A stretch of 27,290 bases of DNA, from positions 1-27,290 of IMG/VR virus record IMGVR_UViG_3300049184_000070. One strand, written 5' to 3'. The notes under the pieces are model-generated. The model ran no database searches. It saw only the letters and a list, made by a program, of their open reading frames with translations, and was not told where the DNA came from. Made by a program: the position numbers and the translations under genes. This DNA comes from a virus. This document shows positions 6,216 to 15,182 of this stretch, in pieces; the first letter of the stretch is position 1; each line of letters opens with the position of its first letter.

Positions 6216-9200
6216 GTGGCCGGCTCATTTCGCATCGCAGAGGGGTTCGTCGAGGTCACCGCCGACGAGTCCGGCTACGACCGCGCCATGCAGCGGCTGC
6301 GGCAGTCGAAGAACAAAGTCAAGATCGGCGTCGAACTCGACGACCGCGAAGCACGAACAGCACTCGACCGCCTCACCCGCCCCCGCGTCATGAAAGTCCG
6401 CGTCGACCTCGACAAGACAGCGCTGACCCAGCTGAAGATGCGCGACGTTGAGGTCTCCGTCCTACCGAAGATCTCCGACGCCGCCTACCGGCGCGTACAG
6501 ACCCAGCTCGACCGGCTCACCGCGGACCGCGTCGTCAACATCCGCGCCAGCGTGGACACGCGTGTCGCGGCGCAGGAGATCCGCAACCTGATCCAGCGCC
6601 GCCAAGTCCGCATCGGCGTCGACGTCGACACGAGGGTGGCCGCGGACTCGCTGGCGAACCTCACCCGACGGCGCACCATGACCGTCCAAGCCCGCGCCGA
6701 CACAACCGCCGCCAACAACAGCCTCCGCTTCCTCACCCGCGACCGCACCGTCAACGTCCGCGCCAACATGTCCGGCCTCGGCGCACTCACCAGCCTCGCC
6801 TCCAACGCCGGAGGCGCAGCAGGCAGCGTCGGCATGCTCGGCTCACGGTTCGCCGCCCTCGCCGCCGCCGCCCTGATGGCGCTCCCCGCGGTTGCTTCCC
6901 TCAGCCAGGCCATCGTCTCCATGGGCCCCGCCGCCGCCATCGCCGTGCCGGCGCTCGGTTCCCTCATCACGATGGGCGCCGCACTCGCCGTCGGTCTCCG
7001 CGGTGTCGGCGGAGCATTCAAGGCCGCATCCGATGCCGGAGCTAAGACCGGCGCTTCGACTGCCAACACGGCCCGCGCCATGGCAGCCGCCCACCTCAAC
7101 GTGGCTCGCGCCGCACGAGCGTTGAAGGAAGCCGAGCAGGATGCTGCCCGGCAGATCGCTGAGGCCCGCCGTAAGGTCCGTGAGGCCGCCGAGGATGTTC
7201 GTGATGCCGAAGTGCGGGCGGCTGCCGACCGTAAGGCTGCACTGCGTCGGGTGGCCGATGCCGAACGGGACCTGGCGGACGCGCAGAAGTCTGCGGCGCA
7301 GGCGCAGGAAGACCTCAACGACGCCCGCAAAGAGGCCGCCGAGCAGCTCGAAGACTTGAACTCCCGTCTGGCTGGGGCGCAGCTCGATGAGCGGCAGGCC
7401 GTCCTCGACGTCACGGACGCGGAGAAGGACCTTGCCGCCGTCAAAGCCAAGGGATCCAAGGCGACCGCGGAGGAGTTGGCGCAGGCCCAACTCGACTATG
7501 AGCGTGCCGTCCAACGCCTGCGCGACCAGCAGACCGAGACCGTCCGGCTTCGTGAGGAGACCGCCGAGGCGAACGAGGCTGGTGTTGAGGGCTCCGACAC
7601 GGTGCGTGCGGCGCAGGACCGTCTCGCGGACTCGCAGCGCAACGTCGGGGACCGGACCCGTGATGTGCGGGATTCGCAGGTGGAGGCCGCGCAGGTCGCC
7701 AAGGACGGCGTCGAGGCGGTACGGGACGCGCAGCAGCGCCTCGCCGACGCCCAGCGTGGTGTCGCGGACGCGCAGATCGCCGCCGCCCGGCAGGTCCGCT
7801 CCGCGCAGGAGTCCCTCGCCGATGCGCAGCGGGCGGTGACTGCGGCGACGGAGCGGGGCGCCGCGGCCACCGACAAGTACGCGGAGGCCATGGCGAAGCT
7901 GTCGCCGAACGCGCGGGCGTTTGTCACCGCAGTACGGGACATGGGCCCGGCGTTCTCGGCGCTGCGGATGGAGGTCCAGGACCGCCTGTTCAGGGGGATG
8001 GGTGAGTCGTTCACCCGCATGGCGACGGCGTCGCTGCCCGCGCTGCGGTCGGGGCTCGGCGGGATGGCTGACGTCCTCAACAACATGGGCCGCGGGCTGA
8101 TGGACACCTTCACCAGGCTCGCGAACGAGGGCCTGCTGAAGCGGATGTTCGACGGGTTCACGACCGGCATGAAGCCGCTGGAGAAGGTACCCGGCCAGTT
8201 CAGCGAGATGTTCGTGAAGCTGGGTATTGCTGCCGCGCCTGCGATGAAGCGGGTGACGACGGCGATCGGGAACGCGTTCACCCGTGTCGGCGGGAAACTC
8301 GATCAGGCGTTCAAGTCGGGTCGTCTGGAAGAGGCGATCGGTAAGGCCCTGGACGTGGCAGTCCAGTTCGGGCGGCTCCTCGGGGACATCTTCGGCACCG
8401 TCGGCAACATCATGGACGCCGCCGCGGCAGGCGCGGGGGACGCCCTCGGGGGCCTTGGCAGTGTGTTCAAGGAGCTGCGGCGCATCACCGCGATGCCCGA
8501 AGTCCAAGAGGCCCTCACCGCGATCTTCAAGGCGCTCAACGACATCGCCAAACTCCTCGCCGGGACGTTCGGTGCCGTGATCCAGGCGGCGCTGCCGCTG
8601 CTGGCGAAACTCGCCCCGGTGGTGTCGGAGCTTGCGCAGAAGTTCGCGCCGGTCCTGGTGCGGCTTGCGGAGACCCTCGGCAAAGCACTCATGCCGATCA
8701 TGGATGCGCTGCTGCCGGTGGTCGAAGACCTCGGCGACATCATCGTGAACCTGGTTGAGGCGGTGATGCCGCTGCTGAAGCCGATCGGTGATCTCCTCGG
8801 GACGGTCGTCGCGGCGCTCGCGCCGGTCCTGCCGGTCATCGGGGACATCGTCACGATGCTTGTGCGGTCCCTCGTCACCGGTTTGAAGCCGGTGATCGCC
8901 GCGCTGATCCCTGCGGTGCGCACGTTCGGCCAGTTCATCGGCCAGCTGGCGCCGATGCTGACGCCGCTATATCAGGCGTTCGTGCCGCTGGTGCCTGTGC
9001 TCGGGCAGATGTCCGCCGCACTGATCAGGCTGGCGATGCAGGTCATTGAACCGCTGCTGCCGTTGATCGTCCGTCTGGCGGGCCTCATGTCTGGGCTGCT
9101 GGCGGGTGCGATCAACACGATCGTCCCGGTGATCACGACGGTCGTGAAGTGGCTGACGACGTTCGCGAACAAGGCGGCCGAGGTCGTGAAGTGGGTCGTC

Positions 9201-10856
9201 GACCAGTTCAAGATGCTCTACGACAAGCTCGTCGGGCATTCGATCATCCCGGATTTGGTGCGGGATATCGTCCGCTGGTTCACGTCGCTGTGGACGAACA
9301 CGAAGCGGATCTTCAATGTTCTGAAGGACTGGCTGGTCAAAACCTGGCGTGACCTGTGGTCGGGTATCCGCGACCGCTGGAACAACTTCTGGTCTGGGCT
9401 GCGGACGTCGATGTCGAACGCGTGGCAGTCCGTCCGCAACAGCGTGACGAACCTGCGGACGACGGTGTCGAACGCGTGGAACGGCCTGTGGAACGGCGCC
9501 CGCGACAAGATCACGTCGATCTTCTCCACGATCCGCGACCGGATCAGTTCCTTCAAGTCGGCGATGCGGGACGCGTTCACGTCACTGCGGGACAGCCTCG
9601 GCCGGATCTGGGACGGCGTGAAGGGGAAGATCGCCAGCCCTGTCCGCTACGTGATTTCCCAGGTGTACAACGGCGGTATCCGCCGCATGTGGAACGCCAT
9701 CGCCGGAAAGATCAACTCCAGCATCACGCTGCCCACCATCAAGCTCGGCTTCAACAAGGGCGGCGTCGTCCCCGGCCACGGCAACAGCGACACCGTCCCC
9801 GCCATGCTCACCCCCGGCGAACGCATCCTCTCCACGCAGCAGGTCGCCCAACTCGGCGGGCACCGAGGCATCGACGCCATGCTCGGCCAGGACCGGCCCA
9901 CCCAAACCGGCGGGAACCCCAGCAGGCAGCAGGAGCGCCGCCGTCAGCAGGGACCGGTACAGCACTTCGACGAAGGCGGCATCGTCGGAAACATCACCTC
10001 CGGCCTGGGCAAACTCGGCGACGCCGCATCCTGGGCCAAGGACCTCGTCGTCGGCGGGCTGAAGGAAGCCGCACAGAAGGCCCTGCGGTCCCTGGTCCGG
10101 CCGCTCATCGCACGCATCCCCAACACCGGCATCGGGAACCTGCTGCGGGGCCTGTCGAACAAGGCAGTCGACGGGATGATGGGCTGGTTCACCAAGGAAG
10201 ACAAGAAAGCCGTCGGCGGCCCTGGCGTCCAGAAGGCCCTCGCGTGGGCGAAGACACAGCACGGCAAGCCGTATCAGTGGGGCGGCAACGGCAACCCCAG
10301 CTGGGACTGTAGTGGTCTGACCTCGGCGATCGAGTCCGTGATCCGAGGGGAGCGCCCGCACCGCCGGTGGGCTACCGGCTCGTTCGTGGGGAACAGCGGG
10401 CCGTCCGGTTGGGTGCGGAACTTGAACTCCCCCTACATGATCGGCATCACCAATGCCGGTGTCGGCCACACTGCGGGCACCATCGCGGGCGTCAACGTCG
10501 AGTCGCGCGGCGGTGACGGTGTCATCGTCGGCAAGGGCGCCCGCTCCTACAAGGACAGCCTGTTCACCAGCCAGTGGGGTTTCGCGCCGGCCGCGAAGTT
10601 CGACTCGGGCGGACTGCTTCAGCCCGGCGCGACGCTCGCGGTCAACAAGACCGGCCGCCCGGAGCGCATCCTCAACCCGCAGCAGACGGCGATGTTCGAG
10701 CAGCTGGTGCGTACCGGGGGCGGCGTGACGATCGAGAACATCACCGTCAGCGGCACCTTCGACTTCTCCAGCAAGGCAGCCCGTAAGCAGGCCGCGAATG
10801 AACTGGTGGCGGAGATGAAGGAAGCCTTGCGGCAGTACGACAGGGGGCGCGCCTGA
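6216..10856 (+). CDS. Tape measure protein with C-terminal NlpC/P60-like peptidase domain
   Basis: The longest gene here, 1546 residues, starting at GTG 6216 close after GGGAGG. N-terminal residues 34-186 hold six or seven copies of a roughly 24-residue strand-helix repeat (for example RVVNIRASVD, QVRIGVDVD, TMTVQARAD). Residues about 198-267 are hydrophobic. Residues about 289-555 form a long charged coiled coil with repeated LADAQR-type units. Residues about 789-1000 are hydrophobic helical repeats, and 1050-1165 a Trp-rich repeat zone. The motif VPGHGNSDTVPAMLTPGER near residue 1190 is common at tape measure C-termini. The end carries an NlpC/P60-like fold: GKPYQWGGNG, then DCSGL with Cys1365, and GHTAGT with His1418 as likely catalytic pair. 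By the usual 1.5 angstrom per residue rule the tail would be near 200-230 nm. Confidence 0.95.
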   Translation: MAGSFRIAEGFVEVTADESGYDRAMQRLRQSKNKVKIGVELDDREARTALDRLTRPRVMKVRVDLDKTALTQLKMRDVEVSVLPKISDAAYRRVQTQLDRLTADRVVNIRASVDTRVAAQEIRNLIQRRQVRIGVDVDTRVAADSLANLTRRRTMTVQARADTTAANNSLRFLTRDRTVNVRANMSGLGALTSLASNAGGAAGSVGMLGSRFAALAAAALMALPAVASLSQAIVSMGPAAAIAVPALGSLITMGAALAVGLRGVGGAFKAASDAGAKTGASTANTARAMAAAHLNVARAARALKEAEQDAARQIAEARRKVREAAEDVRDAEVRAAADRKAALRRVADAERDLADAQKSAAQAQEDLNDARKEAAEQLEDLNSRLAGAQLDERQAVLDVTDAEKDLAAVKAKGSKATAEELAQAQLDYERAVQRLRDQQTETVRLREETAEANEAGVEGSDTVRAAQDRLADSQRNVGDRTRDVRDSQVEAAQVAKDGVEAVRDAQQRLADAQRGVADAQIAAARQVRSAQESLADAQRAVTAATERGAAATDKYAEAMAKLSPNARAFVTAVRDMGPAFSALRMEVQDRLFRGMGESFTRMATASLPALRSGLGGMADVLNNMGRGLMDTFTRLANEGLLKRMFDGFTTGMKPLEKVPGQFSEMFVKLGIAAAPAMKRVTTAIGNAFTRVGGKLDQAFKSGRLEEAIGKALDVAVQFGRLLGDIFGTVGNIMDAAAAGAGDALGGLGSVFKELRRITAMPEVQEALTAIFKALNDIAKLLAGTFGAVIQAALPLLAKLAPVVSELAQKFAPVLVRLAETLGKALMPIMDALLPVVEDLGDIIVNLVEAVMPLLKPIGDLLGTVVAALAPVLPVIGDIVTMLVRSLVTGLKPVIAALIPAVRTFGQFIGQLAPMLTPLYQAFVPLVPVLGQMSAALIRLAMQVIEPLLPLIVRLAGLMSGLLAGAINTIVPVITTVVKWLTTFANKAAEVVKWVVDQFKMLYDKLVGHSIIPDLVRDIVRWFTSLWTNTKRIFNVLKDWLVKTWRDLWSGIRDRWNNFWSGLRTSMSNAWQSVRNSVTNLRTTVSNAWNGLWNGARDKITSIFSTIRDRISSFKSAMRDAFTSLRDSLGRIWDGVKGKIASPVRYVISQVYNGGIRRMWNAIAGKINSSITLPTIKLGFNKGGVVPGHGNSDTVPAMLTPGERILSTQQVAQLGGHRGIDAMLGQDRPTQTGGNPSRQQERRRQQGPVQHFDEGGIVGNITSGLGKLGDAASWAKDLVVGGLKEAAQKALRSLVRPLIARIPNTGIGNLLRGLSNKAVDGMMGWFTKEDKKAVGGPGVQKALAWAKTQHGKPYQWGGNGNPSWDCSGLTSAIESVIRGERPHRRWATGSFVGNSGPSGWVRNLNSPYMIGITNAGVGHTAGTIAGVNVESRGGDGVIVGKGARSYKDSLFTSQWGFAPAAKFDSGGLLQPGATLAVNKTGRPERILNPQQTAMFEQLVRTGGGVTIENITVSGTFDFSSKAARKQAANELVAEMKEALRQYDRGRA

Positions 10857-12064
10857 TGGCCTTGTACAACTGGGGCGACACGACCATCGGCCGTATCCCG
10901 CTGCGGGAGACGTTCGCTGCGGCCGAGTCCGGCGGCGAGACACGGTCTCTGGACCTGGAGGGGCAGGAGTCGTATCCGCCGCTGACCCGCGCGCAGGTGG
11001 TGGCACGGCACGACGGCATCAACGCGCTCACGCCTGGCCAGTGCATCCCGGTCACGTTCACCGACAAGCCGGAGCGTTCGGGCTACTACACGGTGAAGTC
11101 CGCTGCGAGCACGTACACGGAGCATGTGGGTGACCGTGTCACCGCGGACTGGAAGGTCAGCTTGGAGCGGATCGGCTCCGACTCCGAAACCGACCTCCAG
11201 TCCCGCCTGACGGGCGCCGTACGCCTGAATGACTTTGCGTTGACCGGGGAGCGCTGGCACGCCCCGCCGATCGGGCACTACGCCTACTACACCGGCAGCA
11301 GCAACCCCACGACCATGACCCGCACCGGCGCGGACGGCGCGATGACCGTCTACCGGAGCGTGCCCGCGAACGTCTCCCCACGCTGGGGTTGCGCACCCAC
11401 GGACTATCTCGACGGGCGTGTGAAGGTCACCACCACCTCGGCGCAGGAGGTCTATGGCGTCGACGTGCCCCTCGCCGCCACCGGGTGGGCGCTGTCGAAC
11501 GGCCTCGTCAACATCACGCCCGGCGCTTCGGGAACGCTGGACGTGCAGGCCTACACGGGGAGCGCCTGGCACTCCAAAGAATGGAACGTGTCCGTCGCCG
11601 GGTCCGGCTCGTCGATCACGTCGTGGGACGGGGCGACCCTGCTCCGCAACGACCCCGAGATGTGCATCATGCGGCTGGTCAAGGGCCTGTCGCCGGGCCG
11701 GGCCAGCCTCGACCTCACCCTGCGCCGCGGGTCCCGCTTCGTCGAGGGCTACCTCCAGACCGGCACCAGCGCCACGCTAGCCGCCTACCGCAGCACGCTG
11801 GAGACCAACACCAGCTTCGCTGCGTCCGGGTACGTCACCGCCACCGGAGACGATGCCGACGGCAACAGGTTCGCCGTCGGCTCCGCCCGCACCTTCACCG
11901 CCCACACCAACGGCGGCGTCATCAAGTCCAGCGCCACGAGCCTCGACTTCTGGATCGGCGTCGAAGCCGGCGGCGGCTCAGCCGTGTCCGGGGATGCGGC
12001 CACAGACCTACGCAGCCAGTACGTCGCGTGCTTGCCGGAAGCCGTCTACGGCGTGAGGAGGTAG
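10856..12064 (+). CDS. Distal tail / minor tail protein
   Basis: A 402-residue protein directly after the tape measure, its ATG overlapping the tape measure TGA. The first about 120 residues (LYNWGDTTIGRIPL, then SLDLEGQESYPPLTRAQVVARHDGI and a FTDKPERSGYYTV strand) look like the N-terminal belt domain of distal tail (Dit-like) proteins: a short strand system followed by a turn naming the field-specific ligand of the tube. The remaining part (about 125-390) is Gly/Ser/Thr-rich and strand-dense, as in galectin-like carbohydrate-binding or jelly-roll inserts; this domain call is tentative. Dit hexamers form the hub between tube and baseplate. No enzymatic motif seen. Confidence 0.78.
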   Translation: MALYNWGDTTIGRIPLRETFAAAESGGETRSLDLEGQESYPPLTRAQVVARHDGINALTPGQCIPVTFTDKPERSGYYTVKSAASTYTEHVGDRVTADWKVSLERIGSDSETDLQSRLTGAVRLNDFALTGERWHAPPIGHYAYYTGSSNPTTMTRTGADGAMTVYRSVPANVSPRWGCAPTDYLDGRVKVTTTSAQEVYGVDVPLAATGWALSNGLVNITPGASGTLDVQAYTGSAWHSKEWNVSVAGSGSSITSWDGATLLRNDPEMCIMRLVKGLSPGRASLDLTLRRGSRFVEGYLQTGTSATLAAYRSTLETNTSFAASGYVTATGDDADGNRFAVGSARTFTAHTNGGVIKSSATSLDFWIGVEAGGGSAVSGDAATDLRSQYVACLPEAVYGVRR

Positions 12065-12066
12065 AC

Positions 12067-14955
12067 GTGGCCGTTCAGGAGGTGTTCAAAGCCCTCGGCT
12101 CGTGGGAGGTCAAACTCCTCGGGTCGGTGCCCCGTAACGTCCTCGATGCCATCGACTACTTTGGGCACGTCGCGATCATCCCCGGACGGCTGGACCCCGT
12201 CCAGTACGGCGACAACCTCCTCGACGTGGCCCGCTACGTCGGCGTCGTCCGCACGAAGACGATCGGTGACGACGGCCGCACCAACGCTCCAGCCGACGAC
12301 ATCTCAGTGGGTGGCGTGGGGATGGCGTTCTGGCTCGGCGACGAGGACGGCAAAGGCGACGTCTACGAGAACGCCATCGAAGCCGCCAGCGCAAGCTTCG
12401 CGGACACGATCAACATGCTCCTCCCCGCGTCCGGAGCCGTCACCGCAGGCACCATCCACTCCGTGGCCGGCACGTACACCGGACGGCACCAGTACGAGAC
12501 ACCCCGCACCGCCATCGGCTACGTGTGCGACACCATGTCCTCCGAGAGCGTGCCCGTCTCCTGGCGCGTCAACGGCGACGGCACGTTGGATGCCGGCCCC
12601 GACTCTGACCTGTTCGTCACCAACCCAACCTGCGTCATCCTCACCAAGGGCGCCGGCGAGGACATGGCGTTGCGGGCGCTGCCCGGCAGCATGGACGTCA
12701 CGCGGGATATGGAGGACTACTCCACCCGTGTTGTCCTCCTCGCCGAGGGTGAGGGCGACAGCATCGCTACCGGCGCTGCGGACATTGCCCCGGCCACCGG
12801 GTATAGGGACATTCACGGCAACCCGCTGAAGCTGACGCGGCTCGTCAGTGAGTCGGATACGTCGACGACGAACGCCGAGATCCGCGCTGCTCTTCAACTC
12901 AGCCGGTTCACGTCGACGCGGAACGCGCTCACCCTGTCCACCGCCGACTACGACGTCCACGGCAGCTTCAGGGTCGGCGACCGGGTGTGGGTGTACGACC
13001 CGGACGCCGGGCTCGTCGACACCAGCACAGAGATCGTGTTCCGGGGTCTGCGCCTGAACCCAATCAAACTCCAGGTCACCGAAACATCGTGGGCCATCAC
13101 CGACGGGTACACAGTCGCCTACCGGTCCGCCGACGGCACCTGGACGGACCTCACCGACCACGTCGACTTCGAGACCGATGGGACCAGCACGGTGACCGTC
13201 GGGGACTTCTCCCGGCAGCTCACCAACACCAGCACCGAACCCGTCGGCAGCCGACCCAACGCCGACACGTCCGTCCCCGGCATCCCCACCTTCGTGGAAC
13301 CCTTCGAAGGCACCGCCTACCTGGATGCCCGCGGCTTCACCCGCGCCCGCGTCATCCTCACCTGGAACGCCCCCAACAACATCGACGGCAGCACAGTGCT
13401 GGACGGCGACCACTACGAGATCCGGTACGCCGTCGACACCGACATGATCTACCCCGCCACCTGGACGCAGGTCTCCCAAGTCCGGTGGATGGACATGCAG
13501 ACGTGGGCGCAGCCGTTCGCCGCACCCGACGGGCAGTGGCAGGTCATGTACGTCGCCTGGGGCGAGACCACCGCCCAACTCCAAGACCTATCGCCCGGTG
13601 TCGGATACGACGTACAGATCCGCGCCGTCGACAAGACCGGCAACACCGGCACCTGGTCCGGGACGACGACGTTCGTTGCGTCGTCGGACAACCTGCCGCC
13701 GTCCACACCGGCCGCACCGTCGGTGGCCGCGTCTCGGATCGCAGTGCAGGTCACGCACGAACTGGGCAAGTCGTCCGGGGGCACGTTCAATCTGGAGTCG
13801 GATCTCCACCACTTGGAGATCCACGTCGACTACGAGCCTGGGTTCACCCCGTCGGAGTCGACGTTGAAGGCGAAGGTCAGTGCGACGGCGGGGATGATCC
13901 AGGCGCAGATCCCCGTGGTCGCCACCGTGCAGGTGGAGGAGACCTCGGCGCGCTATGTGCGCGTCATTGCCGTTGATCAGACCGGCAACAAGTCCGGCCC
14001 GTCCGACGCCGCCAGCGCGACCGCGCTCCTCATCGACGACGCCCACATCAGCGACCTCACCGTCACCAAGGTCACAGCCGGGGAGATCAGCGCGGACTGG
14101 ATCGTCGGCGCCCGCATCAAAACCGCCGACACCGGCACCCGCGTGGAGCTCTCCCAAGCAGGCATCGAGGCCTACAACAGCGACGGCACCCGCACCCTCT
14201 TCGCGGACGCCTCCACCGGCGACGTCAGCCTCATCGGACAGCTCTCATCCGGCGTCAGCGGCCGGCGTCTCGTCGTCAACCCCACGGGTGTCTCACAACC
14301 GCAGATCCGTCTTTACCCGACGTCCGGGTCCAACTACGCGCTCATCTCCTCTTACGACAACTCCAACACCCCCGCATCGGCGGCTGGCCTGCTGATGAGG
14401 ACCACAGCCGACGCCAACGACGTGTTCTCGCTGGTCGCGATGGACGAGCAGACTGCCACGTTCGGCCGCTGGGAGTTCGAGGCGAGCGAGGACCAGTTCT
14501 TCGCGAAGGGCGGCTACTCGAAGGCGGAGGATGCCCAGATCCGCACCGCCTGGTTCTCCGGGTTCGGGGGGGATTTCGGCGGGTCGTTCCTGGCGCAGCA
14601 GAACCGGGCGGAAGTCGGCTGGTTCGGGGCGACGACCGCGAACTGGAACTACATGCATTTCGACAACGACGGCATCACCCGCCATTACGGGATCTTCGCC
14701 CCGCAGTGTCTGACGGCCGGGTTCGCGACCATCACCCCCGTCGCGAACACGCCCACATCCGTCACCCTGACCGGGTTCGGGCCGCTCACGGGCAACAACT
14801 TCTACGGCTTCGTCACCGCACAGACCACGGTCATCGGGTCCGCAGTACACGGCGTCGCGCACACCAACGTGACCGCGTCCAGCATCACCGTGTGGGTGTA
14901 CCGGACGAACACCACGAACACCAACCTCGACTGGATGATCATTGGGAGGCCGTGA
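12067..14955 (+). CDS. Tail-associated (Tal-like) baseplate protein with fibronectin type III and fibre domains
   Basis: A 962-residue protein starting at GTG 12067, five bases after GAGGAGG; upstream in-frame sequence belongs to another reading. Residues 1-400 resemble the Tal/gp37-like hub domain of actinophage baseplates (WEVKLLGSVP, then the region GVVRTKTIGDDGRT, and a late VGDRVWVYDPDAGL strand pair). Residues about 410-535 form a fibronectin type III module (RVILTWNAP, HYEIRYAVD, YDVQIRAVDKTGNTG) and a second such module follows (540-650, ending YVRVIAVDQTGNKSG). Residues about 655-735 match the central-fibre segment IxDLTVxKVTAGEISA followed by RVELSQAGIEAYNSDG and ASTGDVSLIGQL. The C-terminal 200 residues are strand-rich, probably a trimeric receptor or shaft region. 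It likely forms the tail tip and contacts the host. Confidence 0.85.
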   Translation: MAVQEVFKALGSWEVKLLGSVPRNVLDAIDYFGHVAIIPGRLDPVQYGDNLLDVARYVGVVRTKTIGDDGRTNAPADDISVGGVGMAFWLGDEDGKGDVYENAIEAASASFADTINMLLPASGAVTAGTIHSVAGTYTGRHQYETPRTAIGYVCDTMSSESVPVSWRVNGDGTLDAGPDSDLFVTNPTCVILTKGAGEDMALRALPGSMDVTRDMEDYSTRVVLLAEGEGDSIATGAADIAPATGYRDIHGNPLKLTRLVSESDTSTTNAEIRAALQLSRFTSTRNALTLSTADYDVHGSFRVGDRVWVYDPDAGLVDTSTEIVFRGLRLNPIKLQVTETSWAITDGYTVAYRSADGTWTDLTDHVDFETDGTSTVTVGDFSRQLTNTSTEPVGSRPNADTSVPGIPTFVEPFEGTAYLDARGFTRARVILTWNAPNNIDGSTVLDGDHYEIRYAVDTDMIYPATWTQVSQVRWMDMQTWAQPFAAPDGQWQVMYVAWGETTAQLQDLSPGVGYDVQIRAVDKTGNTGTWSGTTTFVASSDNLPPSTPAAPSVAASRIAVQVTHELGKSSGGTFNLESDLHHLEIHVDYEPGFTPSESTLKAKVSATAGMIQAQIPVVATVQVEETSARYVRVIAVDQTGNKSGPSDAASATALLIDDAHISDLTVTKVTAGEISADWIVGARIKTADTGTRVELSQAGIEAYNSDGTRTLFADASTGDVSLIGQLSSGVSGRRLVVNPTGVSQPQIRLYPTSGSNYALISSYDNSNTPASAAGLLMRTTADANDVFSLVAMDEQTATFGRWEFEASEDQFFAKGGYSKAEDAQIRTAWFSGFGGDFGGSFLAQQNRAEVGWFGATTANWNYMHFDNDGITRHYGIFAPQCLTAGFATITPVANTPTSVTLTGFGPLTGNNFYGFVTAQTTVIGSAVHGVAHTNVTASSITVWVYRTNTTNTNLDWMIIGRP

Positions 14956-15182
14956 TGACGATCAAACCTGACGAGAACGGCGAGTGGCCCAGCCTCGACG
15001 AGTGGCCCACCGTCATCGCCGACATCACCTGCCGCACACCCGGCTGCCCGGTGGAGGGGGTCACGTACAGGGTGCCCATGCCGGAGAGCGTGGACGGCGT
15101 CTACCGGGCAGCATGCGTCCAGTGCAACACCCCGAACGACGACATCATCGTGATCCAGGCAGCGGAGGTGCCCAGTGCCTGA
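14955..15182 (+). CDS. Small Cys-rich protein, possible zinc ribbon (75 aa)
   Basis: A 75-residue protein whose ATG overlaps the stop of the baseplate gene (TGATGA at 14953-14958) and whose end overlaps the start of the fibre gene by 8 bases. Residues about 26-31 read CRTPGC and about 54-57 read CVQC, so four cysteines are spaced as in small zinc ribbons, with a strand pair between them. An N-terminal acidic/Trp segment (EWPSLDEWPTV) precedes. I know of no function. A metal-stabilised small protein between hub and fibre genes could be a tail tip component or fibre chaperone; this is inference from position only. Confidence 0.7.
   Translation: MTIKPDENGEWPSLDEWPTVIADITCRTPGCPVEGVTYRVPMPESVDGVYRAACVQCNTPNDDIIVIQAAEVPSA

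Noticed and set aside
6843-8507. 554-codon - strand open frame opposite the tape measure
   Set aside because: Shadow of the third-position GC bias of the tape measure; composition rich in His, Arg, Gly with no domain.
11389-12066. Extended N-terminus for the baseplate protein
   Set aside because: This part overlaps the distal tail gene in another frame and is Arg/His-rich; GTG 12067 with GAGGAGG is the proper start.
12304-13584. 426-codon - strand frame opposite the baseplate gene
   Set aside because: Antisense shadow; the + strand frame has fibronectin motifs and good start.
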